From positions 8,354,707 to 8,418,706 of the forward strand of contig NC_044291.2 of the NCBI RefSeq assembly GCF_004027225.2: 64,000 bases of DNA, written 5' to 3'. A program made the translations under genes and the position numbers. This document shows, in pieces, positions 25,785 to 38,135 of the stretch (position 1 is the first letter of the stretch; each line of letters starts with the position of its first letter). The DNA comes from Strigops habroptila. Its lineage: Eukaryota; Chordata; Aves; Psittaciformes; Psittacidae. Under the pieces are notes generated by a model that ran no database searches, had not been told where the DNA came from, and worked only from the letters and a program-made list of their open reading frames with translations.

Positions 25785-27513
25785 AGCACCCCATGCACCA
25801 GCCAGGGCTGAATGGGTCTGTGATGTGCAGCGAGACTGGAGCTCACAGATCTTGCACCTCCCTAAAGCAGGGGACACTGGTGTGGGAAGAGGTGAGGCAG
25901 TAGTTGTTCAGCTTTGCTATTGCGTAAAGCAAAGCACAGGAAAACCCTTGGAATGCAGATGTGCAGGTGTCCCAGCCAGTGCCTGGGTTGGCGTTACTGG
26001 CACCATGGTGTTACACTGAGATGCTCATTTCATGTGCTGCCGTGACATGGCACATGCACTGCCGGGGCTGTGAGAAACTCTAAATCTGTCTTTGGAGCCA
26101 CTGATACGGACTGACCAGGGCTGATCCTTCCCTCCCATCAGCTGCAGAGCAGGCAAAGGCTCCATCACCCCACAGGACATGTCACACACCAGGAATGTCA
26201 GGGTCAGGAGCAACCTGGCTGGTCCCAGCCTGATGGATGCACCTCCATGTGCTTTGAATTCATCTTGTTTTTCAAGGCTCTGGCCCACAGCATTTCCCTG
26301 GGTTTATTTTGGTTTTGTTTGGTTTTGTCTGGAGATGATTCATTTGTCTGCACAGCCCTGTGCAGTGCGTGCTGCAATGGGGAGCAGCTCTGGGGTTTCA
26401 CTGCAGGTGGGAGCCGGTGACGATCGACCTGATGGACAAATCACTTGTGTTCTCAGATGAGACTGGAGGCAATGGTGGGTGTGATGGGGCTAATGCTACT
26501 TGTGGGACTCCTGACCAGCATGAGTGTGGTGCTAGTGTTAGGAGTAGGAGATGCCAGCCAAAATCCAGGGTGTCTGGCTGGATGCCCTTCAGCATCCAGG
26601 AGTTGTTCACCTCTCTGACACAGTGAGCTCTCCACAGTGGTGTGTTCTGCTCATGGGATACCCACCCCAGCAGCAGAGTGCAGGGGAAAGGGGCAAAGCC
26701 TTTAGCATGGAGAGGTTTTGCTGCAGATGGCGATGGAAAGGAGACCTTCAACTCTGGTCACCTTAACTTCTGCTGGGAACAAAACACGAGCAACACAAGG
26801 ACTGTGCTGTGCGTCCTCCCTGGCTCCATACTGCAGGGACCAGGAGCTTAATTCCTGCTGCTTACCTTGGAAAGCTGCTGAAGAGCTTCACTTCACATCC
26901 TTGGTGAGGCTGGCTGTTGCGTACGGGTACATATACAGAGCAAGTTGTGTGTAAGCCTGTGTTAATGTGTACAGAGCAGGTGGAAGAGTCTAGACTCCTG
27001 GGCAGGAAGGCTGTGGAGTTAGACAGCTATTAACCTGTTGAGAAGCGCACCTAGCTCCCAGATCAAAGCCAGGGGAGCCTCTGGCCGGCGATGCTCCCGG
27101 TGTACCCAAGCCAAACAAACCCGAGGCATTCGTGGAGGTTACACATCCTCCGGCACGCAGCTGAAAGGAAGGGTCTGTATTTGCTCCCTGGAAACTTCGG
27201 AGAATGTAACCCTCCAGTTTCAAGATAAACAGTTGTAGTCACAGCCCAGCAATGCTGGCACATGGACCCGTGCCCCATCGTGTGTGTGCGCGCACACCCC
27301 ACACCATTCCTCTGGCTCCTGCAGGGGAAAGGGATCCTTGCTCTAAAGCAAGTTGCTGCTGCCCCAGGAGCTGGTTCCTCTTGCCAACTGTACCCTGACT
27401 TTGCTGTGCCCTGGCTGGGCTTTGGCAGCGCTGCCCTGGTTGGGTAGAGCACCAAGGGGTGGATGAAACATGAAAAGTGAGTGGGGAGAGGGGCAGAAAG
27501 ATGACATCATAAG

Positions 27514-27972
27514 GACATGGAACCGTTGGAACAAGTCTGGAGGAGGCCACAAGGATGACCAGGGGCTGGAGCACCTGCCATATGAAGACAGGCTGAGAAA
27601 GTTGGGGCTGTTCAGCCTGGAGAAGAGAAGTTGTGTGGAGACTTCAGAGCAGCTTCCAGTGTCTGAAGGGATGCTTCAGGGATGCTTCAGAGGGACTCTT
27701 CATCAGGGATTGTAGCAACAGGACAAGGGTGATGGGTTTAAACTGAAACAGGGTAGATGGATATGAGCTCTTAGGCAGAAGCTCTTCCCTGTGAGGGTGC
27801 TGAGGCGCTGGCACAGGGTGCCCAGAGAAGCTGTGGCTGCCCCATCCCTGGCAGCGTTCAAGGCCAGGTTGGACACAGGGGCTTGGAGCAACCTGCTCTA
27901 GTGGAAGGTGTCCCTGCCCATGGCAGGGGGTTGGGACTGGACAAGCTTCATAGATTTTATGTTTCTATGATC
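27514..27972 (+). mobile_element. CR1 LINE, about 460-base 3' end
   Basis: Landmarks are 'tctggaggaggccacaagga', 'ggctgagaaagttggggctg', 'cagcctggagaagagaag', 'gcacagggtgcccagagaag', 'caaggccaggttggacaca', 'gtgtccctgcccatggcag' and the tail 'atgtttctatgatc'. The middle contains a small internal duplication of ggatgcttcag near 27670-27690. This is a different CR1 subfamily from the copy at 24033, judging by the 'ggggcttggagcaacctgct' segment it shares with 22740-22937. Confidence 0.93.
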
Positions 27973-30900
27973 ATCCTGGTTTAATAGATAAACTACCCAC
28001 ATTCATTTGCAAAGCTGAAATGATTTGCCCGATGGCGTGAAGCAGGGAACCTGGCATCAGTGGCTCCTGGATGGCATCACCAGCTTCAGGATGAGCTCAG
28101 GACAAAAGGACCAACCTCCTCCATGTGCCTTAGCAGTGAGTGTGTGCAGGTACCATTGTCAATGGAGCAGTCATGGGTGTGTGCAGGGGGTCCCTCCACA
28201 GCCTGACCCTACTCCCACCATCCATGACCCCCCTAGCACCTCACTAGCTCTAGCTCAGCACCAGGAGGTGGTTTCTCTGTGGATGCTGCTCACTCTTCAC
28301 CATAGGTGTGATCACACTCAGCAAACATCCTCACTGCTGCTTCCAGCACCCCTTGGAGGTCCCTGTGAACACCCCAGATCTAACACTTGTTTGGCAGCTA
28401 AGAGCTGGTGACAGCAGAACATCCCTCTCAGGGCTGCGTGGGGCCGTCCCCTCCCCAGGAGCAGGGCTGCCCTGAACAATCCCCATTGTCCCCATGGCCA
28501 TTGTTCCCCACCACCCTCATCCCGGGCCAGGCTGGAGCTGGCACCATGCGCACAGGGACTGATTGTTTGGGTTGCTGTGCTGCTGACGGACAGCCTCTTC
28601 CCACAGCAAAGGCCTCTGGAGTCAAGTGCTGTGATTGCTCCTTTATTTATTTGTTTGGTTTCTGCTTTTGCTCTTTTTTCTTTTTTGATTTTTCTTTAAT
28701 TTTAATTTTTTGCCTGGCTAGTCATCCATCTGCTGAGGCTGAGGAAGAGGCCAAGGGAGTGCCAGAGGCTTTTCAAGCATGGGCAGCCCAGGTCCTCTCC
28801 ATTCTTGGGGGTGCCTGGGGTGGACAAAGCCTTGCAGCAGCACTAATGCTTAGCTATGATGCTGCCCCGCAATATCAGATGCCTCAGTGCCCTGCGAGCT
28901 CACATCTTTTTGCCCCTGGGAGGATGTTAACTGCACATTGTACCTGCTGGGCCAGAGGCAGGATTAGCTCTTCAGATGCTGAGCATCTCCAACATGAATC
29001 AATTTGTGCACTGCAAGGCACAAAGGAAAAAGTTTTTGGTTTCTGTGTTTCCTAAGCACACTTGGTCTGCCTCCTTCAGCGTTGGTGGCCATGGCATTGA
29101 GGCAGGAGGGACCTTGGCTCATAGTCCCACCAGGTCACATCCAGAGCAACTCTGGCTTTGCAGGTGCCCTTCACCACAGTGAACTGGGGCTGTGGCAGCT
29201 AAAGCTGTGTCCAAAGGGCTCCTAACAACAACCAGGAGCTGCAAAGACTTCAAGGAACAGCTTGAGTCAGTGTGCTGTACTTCATTCAGCACTGGCATTT
29301 CATATAGTCCAGGGATCGCGAGGCTTTAAATGCTTGGGTGGAAAGTTTGAGCATTGAGGTATTAATAAAGTGTGCAATAAAAAGGATTCCCTTTCCCTTC
29401 CCGAGTCTCCAAGCCCATTTAGCAGCCACTGTGACATGGAGCCTTCATGCCTTACGGAAACACAGTGGCGTCGGGGCTCAGAAAGACCATGTTATTAGGG
29501 TGACATTAGGAAAAGAACGTCTGTGCTACAAGGTGAGTGCCCAAAGACAGAGCTGAGCTTTGAAGTTCAGCCAGAACCATCCCCATATTTCAACTCTCAT
29601 CAAAAATGCCAATGAACCTGAAGCATTCGGTTCATCCCTGTGGGCTGGATGATGATAGAGGGAATGGAGCAGCAGTGAGCTTAGTTATGGGGCTCCCAGG
29701 CTTCTGCAGAAACCTGTATGAGGTGTGGAAGTGATTTATATATGGGTAAACTCACAGATATAACATCCTAAGAGCAGGGCAGGGGGTGGCTAGAAGTGAC
29801 CATGTTGCTGTTTGGACTAGTTCTTCATTCATGATATGTAAAGCGATCAAAAAGTTGTGAATAACCTTTTATCTGAAAAATACCCAAATAAAATTCTATA
29901 AAAGCTGTTTTTAACCACTAACAATCCTCCCCAGACCTCAGAGAAGTCAGCCAAAAGATTCTCAAGACATTTACAACTATTTTAACACAATATTGCTTCA
30001 TCATTGTACTTGAAAAACAAAAGTAAGACCCTGGCCCCTTGGCTGCATTTTATCAGATTGCTTAGGCCAGTTGTTGACTTCAGTGATATAGTCAGTGGTT
30101 ATTCCAATGCAGGGCAGAGGGAAAATTTGGGGCCATTGTGGTGGTGTAGTAGTTAATGAGCAGCAAAAAGGAGAATTCTGGCCTAGGAACTGTTCACCTC
30201 TCAGGTATGTGCCTTAGAAACTGGGAACCTAAGGCAGTGGGATGAACAAGTCCAGGAAAATATAGAGCTGGAGCACGATGTGTTTGCTGGGTTGGTGTGA
30301 GTGTGTCTTTTTGGGTTTATGTGTTCATTTCATCTTCAGATACCCATGATCACATGGAAAGTAGGTTTCTTTTACACTTGTGAGTAGTTTCCTTTATATT
30401 CTACTCTTTCCATGGAAGCTTTTTTAAGCCTGTGTCTTTTTGCCCAATTTGTTCAAAGTTGCTAAAACAGCTTCATTTTCCCATTACCACACTTACCAAT
30501 GCCATACTTGCTTGAGAAGCTGTGGCTTTCATCTGGGAGAGGACTTTGCTGTATGAATCCAGAGCAAGCTTTCCTATATAATTAACGCAGTCAGCTCCTT
30601 CTGATTTAATGCAGCCAACAGGAGCTACATCTGGAGCTACTTCAGCACAGAGAGCTCTCAAAGAGGCTTGTGGCTCAGTCTGGGTGACACTGAGTGTGTG
30701 ATGAGGCTCCCTGGGCTGGTCACTGCACAAGGTGACTGGCATTACTGCTATAGGGCTGAGATGATGTTAAAGCAGCTTTAAATCTTAAAGCCAGGTTTAA
30801 CATTTGCTGGTGGCCATGAGCCCTGTTGCCATCTTGCAGGACGGTGCCTTCAACTTGCTCAGGTATTGATTTTTTTTCTCTCCTCTCCCTCTCTTTAGCA

Positions 30901-32000
30901 ATTGATTCCCAGACAGACACGTACTCTGGACATAGAAACTGTTGTTTTGACTGTGCATTTCAATTGAGCCTGCTCTGGTGGTTGTGACCATAGTGCAGCA
31001 AACTCAGCCCAGCAGGAGCGAGCTGCCCACTACACGCTGCCTTACGTGCTCTCCCATCTTAAAGCCCTTATTAATGTTTAATAGATAGTTGTTCAACACA
31101 CAGCAAATTGATTTGTATATTGCTATAGACACTACTCATTGAATACATTGTTTATGGGCCTTTTTATCTACAGGATGTTGTATTGATAGGGCTGTCCATG
31201 ATGTGCTTATACCCTATTAATAATGCATAGACCAGAGACAAGGATGGCATAGAAAGCACGACGCGCTCTTGCTCGTGCTGTTTCTCTCTCTCCCCTGTTC
31301 AATATATTGCAGTGGATTTTGACAGTTAGCATGCAAACTAATTTTATATTGAATCACTTATGCCAGTGTAAAAACCCCAAACTAATTTATTCTTATCCTT
31401 CAGTCTATTGCCCCCAAATGTCCCGTGGATTGGGTGGTATGGAATTGATTTATTGTTCAATCCACAGGTTGTTTAAGCACTATGCTATTACTGCTACACT
31501 TTTAAAGGGGACCAAGGCGGTACTAGCCACCACCATAACTACATCGGGTTAGCAACTGGAGCTAGCTGATGTTATGTCCCAATCCTGTCTAAAACAGATG
31601 CAAAGGGAAATGTGTAACAGGGAAAGGATACCTGGTATTTAACACTTCTGCCCCATGCACCCCCTGCTTGTCCTCTGCCCATGCCCCTAGCCTCTGTGTC
31701 TTACCATGGCCTTCCTGGGGAGTTAAATCATTAATGAGGTTGGAAGTTAACTGAGTTAAAATTACTCTCTTTAGGCTCAGGGGTTGGTAGCTGTCGTCAG
31801 GGTTAAACAGCACCTATCCCCACTGCATGCACATCCTCAAGGTTTGGAGCTGTCAATACTGAATCAATTCCCACTTGGAAGCTGAATCAATACAGATTTC
31901 TCAGTACGACAGCATAAAGAAGTCCCTTACCCTGCCTGCCGCAGTGGGTCTGAGTAGGAGATGCGAGACGCAGCATCATAGTGTAGAATAGTAGGGTCAT

Positions 32001-32083
32001 AATATAGAAGCATAGAATGGTTGGGTTGGAAAGGACCTTTGAATTGGGTCATCTAGTTCCAATCCCCTGCAATGAGCAGGATA
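32001..32083 (-). mobile_element. CR1 LINE, short 3' end fragment, reversed
   Basis: 'gcatagaatggttgggttgg' followed by 'aaaggacctttgaa' and 'ctagttccaatcccctgca' is the reverse complement of the CR1 end. It lies in the ASTN2-PAPPA intergenic DNA. Confidence 0.88.
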
Positions 32084-33346
32084 TCAGCAAAGTGGGGTAA
32101 TATGGCTGAGACCAAGGGGAGGCAAAGCCTCAGAGGGACAAGAACCTGCAAAGCTGGTGGGCCCAAACAGATGCAGGACTTTGCAACTTATTGCCCAGGG
32201 AAATTGGGTCAGATAGGCTGCAAAGCTGCGCATGGCTGAGCCTTGGGCTGCTGTAGGCTTTGCTGGAGCTGCAGGTCCTCCTGCCTGCCCTCATCTCCAC
32301 AAGCACCTGCAGTGGCAACAAAAAGCCACTTTTTTGGTGTTGAAGGACCAAGTTTCTTAATCTGGTTCAGGTTACTTCACACTTTAGAAGACCTGACAGC
32401 CCTGAGGTTTGAGTCCAGCCTGTTCCCTTTTGGACCTGTGCATGCTGGTGGGCATGTGACTGAGATGTGTCCATCACTGCACCCACTAAAACAATGTTAT
32501 TGGGTTGCAGAACCTCATTCTCCAGGAAGAAGAAATGCATCTTCATTGCAGGTGAGCCAGCTCTGAGGAGCGCTTGTGACCAGAACAGGCTGTAACACTG
32601 CATGTGTGACTGTCTGTGTGTGTGTTTATATTGGGCACAGGGCTTTATCATCACCAGATGTGCAGGAGCACACTGTGCATACCTAACAAGGCCTTGATCT
32701 GACATGGGGGGCTGCAAGCCCAACTATCTCTTGGCCACTGGGACTCCCTTATCTTTAGCTGTATGTTTTCATGTGTGTCCGAAGGCTTTGTGCATCGAGA
32801 TGTTCAGCTCTGTGGCTGCACATAGCTATGAGCCTTCCCTTGCAGATAATACCCCTGAGCCAAGGCACATTCCCACTGGAACTCATTCTGCATGTGATGG
32901 AGTTGGTGAGCAGAGACCATGGACAACTTCAAAAAATTAAGATCAGAAACATCCACCCGTCAAATTTTCATGCACCTCTAACACCAAAACCTGCAACAGG
33001 CATCAGGTTGCGTTGAGTGAAGCAGGACCTGAACCACCTTGGTAGAATCAAACCTAATGGAGGTGAAATGGGCTCTTGGGCTGTCACATGGCTCTGGCCA
33101 GCGCTGTCTCCCTCTCCCATCAGGGCTCTGTTGAAACAGAGCCTGTTGTTTCAACCTCTGCTGTGGTTTTCAAGACCCCTGCCCAAAATCAAAGCTCTGG
33201 AGCTCAGGAGGAGCATGTGGATGTGCAGACGTGCAGCCAGATGTGGGACCCCACAGCTCCATTCACCACCCTCTCAGGGGTACCCGGCACTGCTCGACCG
33301 AAAGCAAAGGAGACAGGGCAAGAGCAAGTGGTCCAGTTCAGAACTC

Positions 33347-33352
33347 TTTAAT
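33347..33352 (-). terminator. Candidate distal PAPPA polyadenylation signal ATTAAA
   Basis: On the - strand this reads ATTAAA and lies exactly where the AT-rich block gives way to GC-richer sequence. The following bases are T/C-rich (ttgctcttgccctgtctcc). It would give a 3' UTR of about 6.4 kb. Confidence 0.35.
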
Positions 33353-33805
33353 ACAAGCTTATATTGTTTGTGTTTCTGATTCTCTGTTCTCCCAACATCT
33401 GGGGACATTAACCCTCATATGTGTGTGAGCATGTGTATGAAGATATATACAAAATCACACAGTTAAATATTTAAGCATACAAGGTATTATATATTTATAT
33501 AATATAGAACTTTAGGGTATAGGAATCAACAATGGCAAAATATTTCTGATGAATCTGACATAACTTCTTTTTTTGGAGTGAAACATGACCTGTTTTGGAA
33601 AGACCAGAGGAAGTTGTTGCTTATTAAAAAGAAAGAGAAAAACCTGTATAAAGAAATTCTGTGAAAAGGATTTAAAACAAAACCATTATGAACCAAAAAA
33701 AAAAAAAACTGTTAAAAACTGTATTGAAAAAAAAAAATAAATTAGATGAACAACTGTGTAAATATAAATTAAAAAAAGATGACAATCTTAATAAATAAGC
33801 TTTAC

Positions 33806-33813
33806 TATTTACA
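33806..33813 (-). promoter_or_regulatory. Pumilio-type motif TGTAAATA in the distal PAPPA 3' UTR
   Basis: The - strand reads TGTAAATA, the consensus site for PUF/Pumilio proteins in messages. It counts only if the message extends past 34207 to the distal signal. One match in an AT-rich region can arise by chance. Confidence 0.25.
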
Positions 33814-34069
33814 TCTTTATATATTGCTTGGAGACTTAAATTAGATCCGTTAAAAACGAACGCAAAATAAAACCCAAAATCGGAGCAGCAAACGTACAGG
33901 CGTGAGGTACAGAATTAAGGGTTGAGCTGTATTCTGCTTGTTTCTCTCTTTTTTTTTTTGTCTTTTCTCTTTTATACAGTAGACCAGTAGAATTCGTGTG
34001 AAAATAGATCCTCAGCACTTCATTGGAGTATTGGTTGACGTGGCTTCCAAAAGGTGCCAAGAAAGATTC

Positions 34070-34132
34070 CATCATCATCATAATAATAATAATAATAACC
34101 ATAATAATCATAATTATAACAATAATAAAAAG
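34070..34132. repeat. Trinucleotide microsatellite (ATC/ATA)n
   Basis: Four ATC-type units lead into about seven TAA/ATA units, then a degenerate continuation with taataatcataattataac. Confidence 0.93.
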
Positions 34133-34206
34133 ATACAATATGATACATAAATATGGAAGAGCAGTTGGTAATATGAATACATTTTTTCTCTAGACGAGAT
34201 CACAGT

Positions 34207-34212
34207 TTTATT
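34207..34212 (-). terminator. Candidate PAPPA polyadenylation signal AATAAA
   Basis: On the - strand this reads AATAAA, about 5.5 kb after the PAPPA stop codon, which matches the remembered length of the human 3' UTR. The downstream sequence is only weakly GT-rich. Confidence 0.35.
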
Positions 34213-34227
34213 TGTAAATATTAACAC

Positions 34228-34305
34228 TGATATATATATAATATTATGCAGATAATATTATATATATATCACATATATATTTATATATATATTTATATAT
34301 ATAGT
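34228..34305. repeat. (TA)n-rich microsatellite with perfect hairpin
   Basis: Alternating TA sequence. Its first half (34228-34247 and 34252-34271) forms 20-base arms that pair perfectly around a gcag loop. The second half is a run of ttatatata-type units. Confidence 0.92.
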
Positions 34306-34317
34306 ACGGCTCAATCC

Positions 34318-34374
34318 TGCTCCCAGCGAAGTCAACAACAACAACAGAAAACCCCTGTTGACTCGATGGGAGCA
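34318..34374. repeat. Imperfect inverted repeat, 18-19 base arms
   Basis: The left arm (34318-34336, tgctcccagcgaagtcaac) pairs with the right arm (34357-34374, gttgactcgatgggagca) with one mismatch and one bulge around a 20-base loop. The arms resemble the 'tgctcccattgaagtcaat' type ends of old amniote interspersed repeats, which I recall but cannot assign to a named family. Confidence 0.75.
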
Positions 34375-36038
34375 AAATTCAGCCTCTCATCTGCAGACAG
34401 GTAAGTAATTACAGAGGCCGTACAATGCAAACTCCGCAATGGTTCCAATTCCCTCTTTAATTGCTGGTGAAATGTTCCGTTTAAAGCCCTGGTTCTTTGC
34501 ACTCAGAAGATGGAAACTGGTGGCTGAATTGTGGCCTCACCAAAGGAAAGAAAAAACCAAAAGACTAAACCAAACTAGAATGGGAACCAAAGACAACTTG
34601 GACTCGTGAGCTCTGCATCTCGACCTAACAGGACTACCAAGTAGCACCAAGACTCCTCATCTAACACCTGAAGCCAACCCAAGCTCTTGTTTCTGGCTTC
34701 AGAGGAAGGAATTACTATTCTCAATGAATCTTGGATGTGTAGATCAGGCAAAACATGGAAAATTCAGCTTTCCAAACTAGGACAGAAACAAAACATTAAG
34801 CCCCACTTTGCTCCTGCTAAAACAACCAGGGTTTTGGAGATGGGTTCCCCGGGTGGCAAGAACAGCCCATCACCAAATCCCTATTGCCCAAAGTGACCAT
34901 GGCTCCAAAGAAATACATCTTGGGCCACCTGGACCTGCTCCTGCTGATGTCTTGGTCATGCTCCCACTGAACTCAGTGGTCAAGGTCCTCCAAAGGAAAG
35001 CGGACTGTCCAGTGTGCCCAAGGTCAGTTGGAGGCAGGGGCACTTCCACATCCCCAGCAGGGAGATGGCTTTCCCCAGAGGATGGGCTCATGCGGAAGAA
35101 ATGCAAAGTAAATCTGCTCAGCTGCACCACTGAGACCAAAATGGGGACCACAATCATGAAGATATCAAGACCTTATCTAAGCTGGGCATATGGTCCTCTC
35201 CCAGTGAGATGAACATGCCCATTAATTCTCACTGTGGCATCCACGGATTGGGCAGGGAGGGCAGGACGCTGCCAAAAGGCTGGGAATTTCATTCCAATAG
35301 TTCAAAGGCCAAATCACCAGCTCTGAAACCCCTCTGAGCATCCCAGCCTTGGCTGACTTAACCCCATCCCTCCTATCTTCTAGCTTGGCCTCAAATGGAA
35401 ACGATGGGCTGGAGTGTGGGAAGGGGACGGTTGCATCTCACTTCCCACTGACAGGAATCACCTGTCTGCTCACGTAGCAGCTTTCTCCTTCCCCTTTCAC
35501 TCCCCATCCCTCGCAGCTCTTCAGGATTCAGACTGTGCAGCGCTTCTGAGTGCAGTAATTAGAGCACAGTGAAATACTGGTTAAATGCGTATGTACAGTT
35601 GGATAACGTAAAAATAAGCACAAATACACACTTAAAAAAATAATCTGGAAAAATAAAAAACCTCATAAACTCCATCCCCTTCCCACCCCCAAATAACAAC
35701 ATACCAGGGAAAAATCACCTTAGCCTCAGTTCCTGGACTTCTCACAAAGCACAAGGAAAACAAAACCAGACAATGTTATAAAACCTCACGGTACTTCTAG
35801 GGAAAACTACACTTCAGTATCTATCTCTCTACTCAGCTGGCGGAACCAGTGTTTTCCTTTCAAACACACAAAAATAGGCTTTGCGCTTCTTGGGTTTGGA
35901 TTATGCGGGTTTTCTTTTCTCTTTTTGTATGTGGGGGTTGTTTTTGCTTTTCTTCCTCTCTCTAAAGCCTCAGTTGTTATTTTATTCCCCCACTTGAATC
36001 AGTTGCAGCAAGAAACTTCTGTTGGCTATTGGGCTTGA

Positions 36039-36134
36039 TTTTTTTTTCCCCCTCTCTTTTTGGTTTTTCCCTTTTTTTGTTTTTTTTTTTTTTTTTTGTT
36101 GTTTGTTTGGTTTTTTTTTTTGTTTTTTTTTCTT
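36039..36134. repeat. T-rich tract (A-rich in the PAPPA message)
   Basis: Long T runs broken by single G or by C, including a 17-base T run and an 11-base T run. In the sense of PAPPA it is an A-rich stretch inside the 3' UTR. Confidence 0.93.
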
Positions 36135-38057
36135 AAACACAGGTAAAACCTAGAACAAACCGACAGTTACAACCAAGTGAAACCGAAACCGGAAGGGAGG
36201 TAGCTGGAACCCGACTCCAAGAGTCCTCTGGTGCCATCCTCCTTTCTCAGCCTGGGGTGGGGACAGCGGAAGATGCAAGAAAAGCAGGAGGACACCAGCT
36301 CAGCCCCTCTGTGAGAGAGTGGGGAGGGATTGGGGTAGCAGCTGATAGGAGTTTCCCACCCCACCATGCACCACTGACCGCTTTCTGCTCCAGCTTTCCC
36401 TCCTGCTGGCCATGGACAACCCCAACAGCCAGGAGGCTGGCTCGTGGCCCCAAGTAGGGTGCAGCCTTGGCTCACTATGTGTGACAGAGAAGATCTTGGC
36501 ACTAATGTGACCTGGACTTTATGAGCAGCTAAATGTCATCAGCATGAGCACCCTCTCCTGATCCTCCCAAATTCTTGTTTGATGTTGACCTACGCCACTG
36601 GGTCAATGGGTGGACATGGCAGGAAATGTCCCTCTCACCTGCCATCCAATGGCCATCATAGTCATGGAGGGTCTTTCCTATAGACTCCACTGGGCATTCA
36701 AGGCCCTTACAGTGGTAGATGCTGCAAGGCCATGCAGCTGGCCTTGCCCCAGCATGGGAACACAGGGAACAAGAGCTGAGGCCATACCACATGGCTCCCG
36801 TCTCTACCTCCCCTTGGGTGCACAATACAGCACCTGAAATGCAGAGGGCAAAGCTTTGCCCCGATGCTATCTTTTCCCAAAGGAAAAAAAAAATGCCATT
36901 GGATTACTGGATTTAACATGACTCAGAGCAGAACTTCTGCTCCCGGTTCTGTCAGCCCCGTTGGAGGAGATGGACAGTGCCAACATAGCAGTTGGAAAAC
37001 AAAAATCAAATAGCAGCATGGAAAGCCCATGGGAAAGGGAGTTGGGCCACCCCTGGACTGCAGGAGTGAAGCTGAGGCTTGAAGACTGTGCTGGCAAGAA
37101 GCCACCATCTCCCTTGAGCTTGAAGGACTCCAGCGAGCAGACGCTGGCCCTGACTGGGCAGAGGAGCTCAACAGGCCCTGAGTTCCTGGGAGCCCACAGC
37201 AGCAAGTGGCAATAATGTTTATACAGACCTGTCTCTCCTGGGCAATGTCTTAGGTGGGACAAGCAGACGGAACATCTCCTCCATGCTGAGCTGCATCACT
37301 GAGAAGGGGATTTTGGAAACCAAGCTGCCATCAGGATGCACACAAGACCTGAACTGAGGGTTCCTGCTAGGGTGAAACCCCGGTGGGGTGGAGGGGAGAG
37401 ATCATGTCAAGATGCCTCATTGAAGACATGATGCATTTGCAGTCTGAAAGGTTGTGAGTTCTTCTGATGGGCTGGATGGCACATGAGTAAACTGCCAACA
37501 TGAAACAGGAAGTCAAAGGGACCAGAAGGAAGGAACTTTTTCACAATTAACTTCCATTGTTAATGAGATGGCAAGGGGCAAAAGTGGACATTTTACCCGG
37601 GCCCAGTTTTTGTCACTGTTCTCCACTCTGGTGGACATTCAGCCTAATTCCATGAAGGAGCTCTGATCCCACCACACCTCCCTTTCCTGTGCATCCCTGC
37701 ACCATGGGGCAGAGCCAACTGCACAGCTCCCACGGTCAAGCCTTCTCCAGGAATAACTAGGAGCTTCACAACAGAGCTCCTCACTTTCTTATGACAACCA
37801 CCTCTCCAGGCCTCTACATTTTAGTCCTTGAGATTCATCTCTGGTTTATTCTGATGGAAACAACCCCAATAGTGGGTGGCAAGAGCCTGGCTCCTTACAC
37901 CTACAGCTCTCTCAGTTTTCCATATCTAGTTCTCCTACACATTTTTACATTCACCTCCATGACCCCTCCCCTTACCCTTCTGCCTTGCTCCAGTGCCTAA
38001 ATCTTCAATCAAGCAGGAGTAGGACAAAAATCTTCCCAACCTGTCTTTACCCAGTAG

Positions 38058-38135
38058 ATGTGGTAGGGGGGTTGGAACTAGATGATATTTAAGGTCCCTT
38101 TCAACCCTAACCATTCTATGATTCTATGATTGTAC
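38058..38135 (+). mobile_element. CR1 LINE tail inside the likely PAPPA 3' UTR
   Basis: 'ggggttggaactagatgata' then 'aaggtccctttcaaccctaa' and two copies of 'attctatgat' form the classic CR1 end with its 8-base tail repeat. It is antisense to PAPPA and would be present in the mature message if the 3' UTR is as long as proposed. Confidence 0.9.

Larger units (their letters stand above)
23911..33320. other. Intergenic DNA between convergent ASTN2 and PAPPA
   Basis: Both genes point into this stretch. It contains four CR1 fragments, a C14 run at 25225-25238 and an 11-base triple repeat at 25752-25784, plus AT-rich unique sequence at about 29800-31560. I saw no coding exon or structured RNA. A minus-strand open frame at 30473-30742 has a fairly even composition but no family match. 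The lower border depends on where PAPPA transcription ends. Confidence 0.7.

Noticed and set aside
30473..30742. 89-codon minus-strand open frame in intergenic DNA with a fairly protein-like sequence
   Set aside because: No recognised family, no matching frame upstream, and no splice or promoter evidence. It could be the remnant of a mobile element, but I cannot support that.
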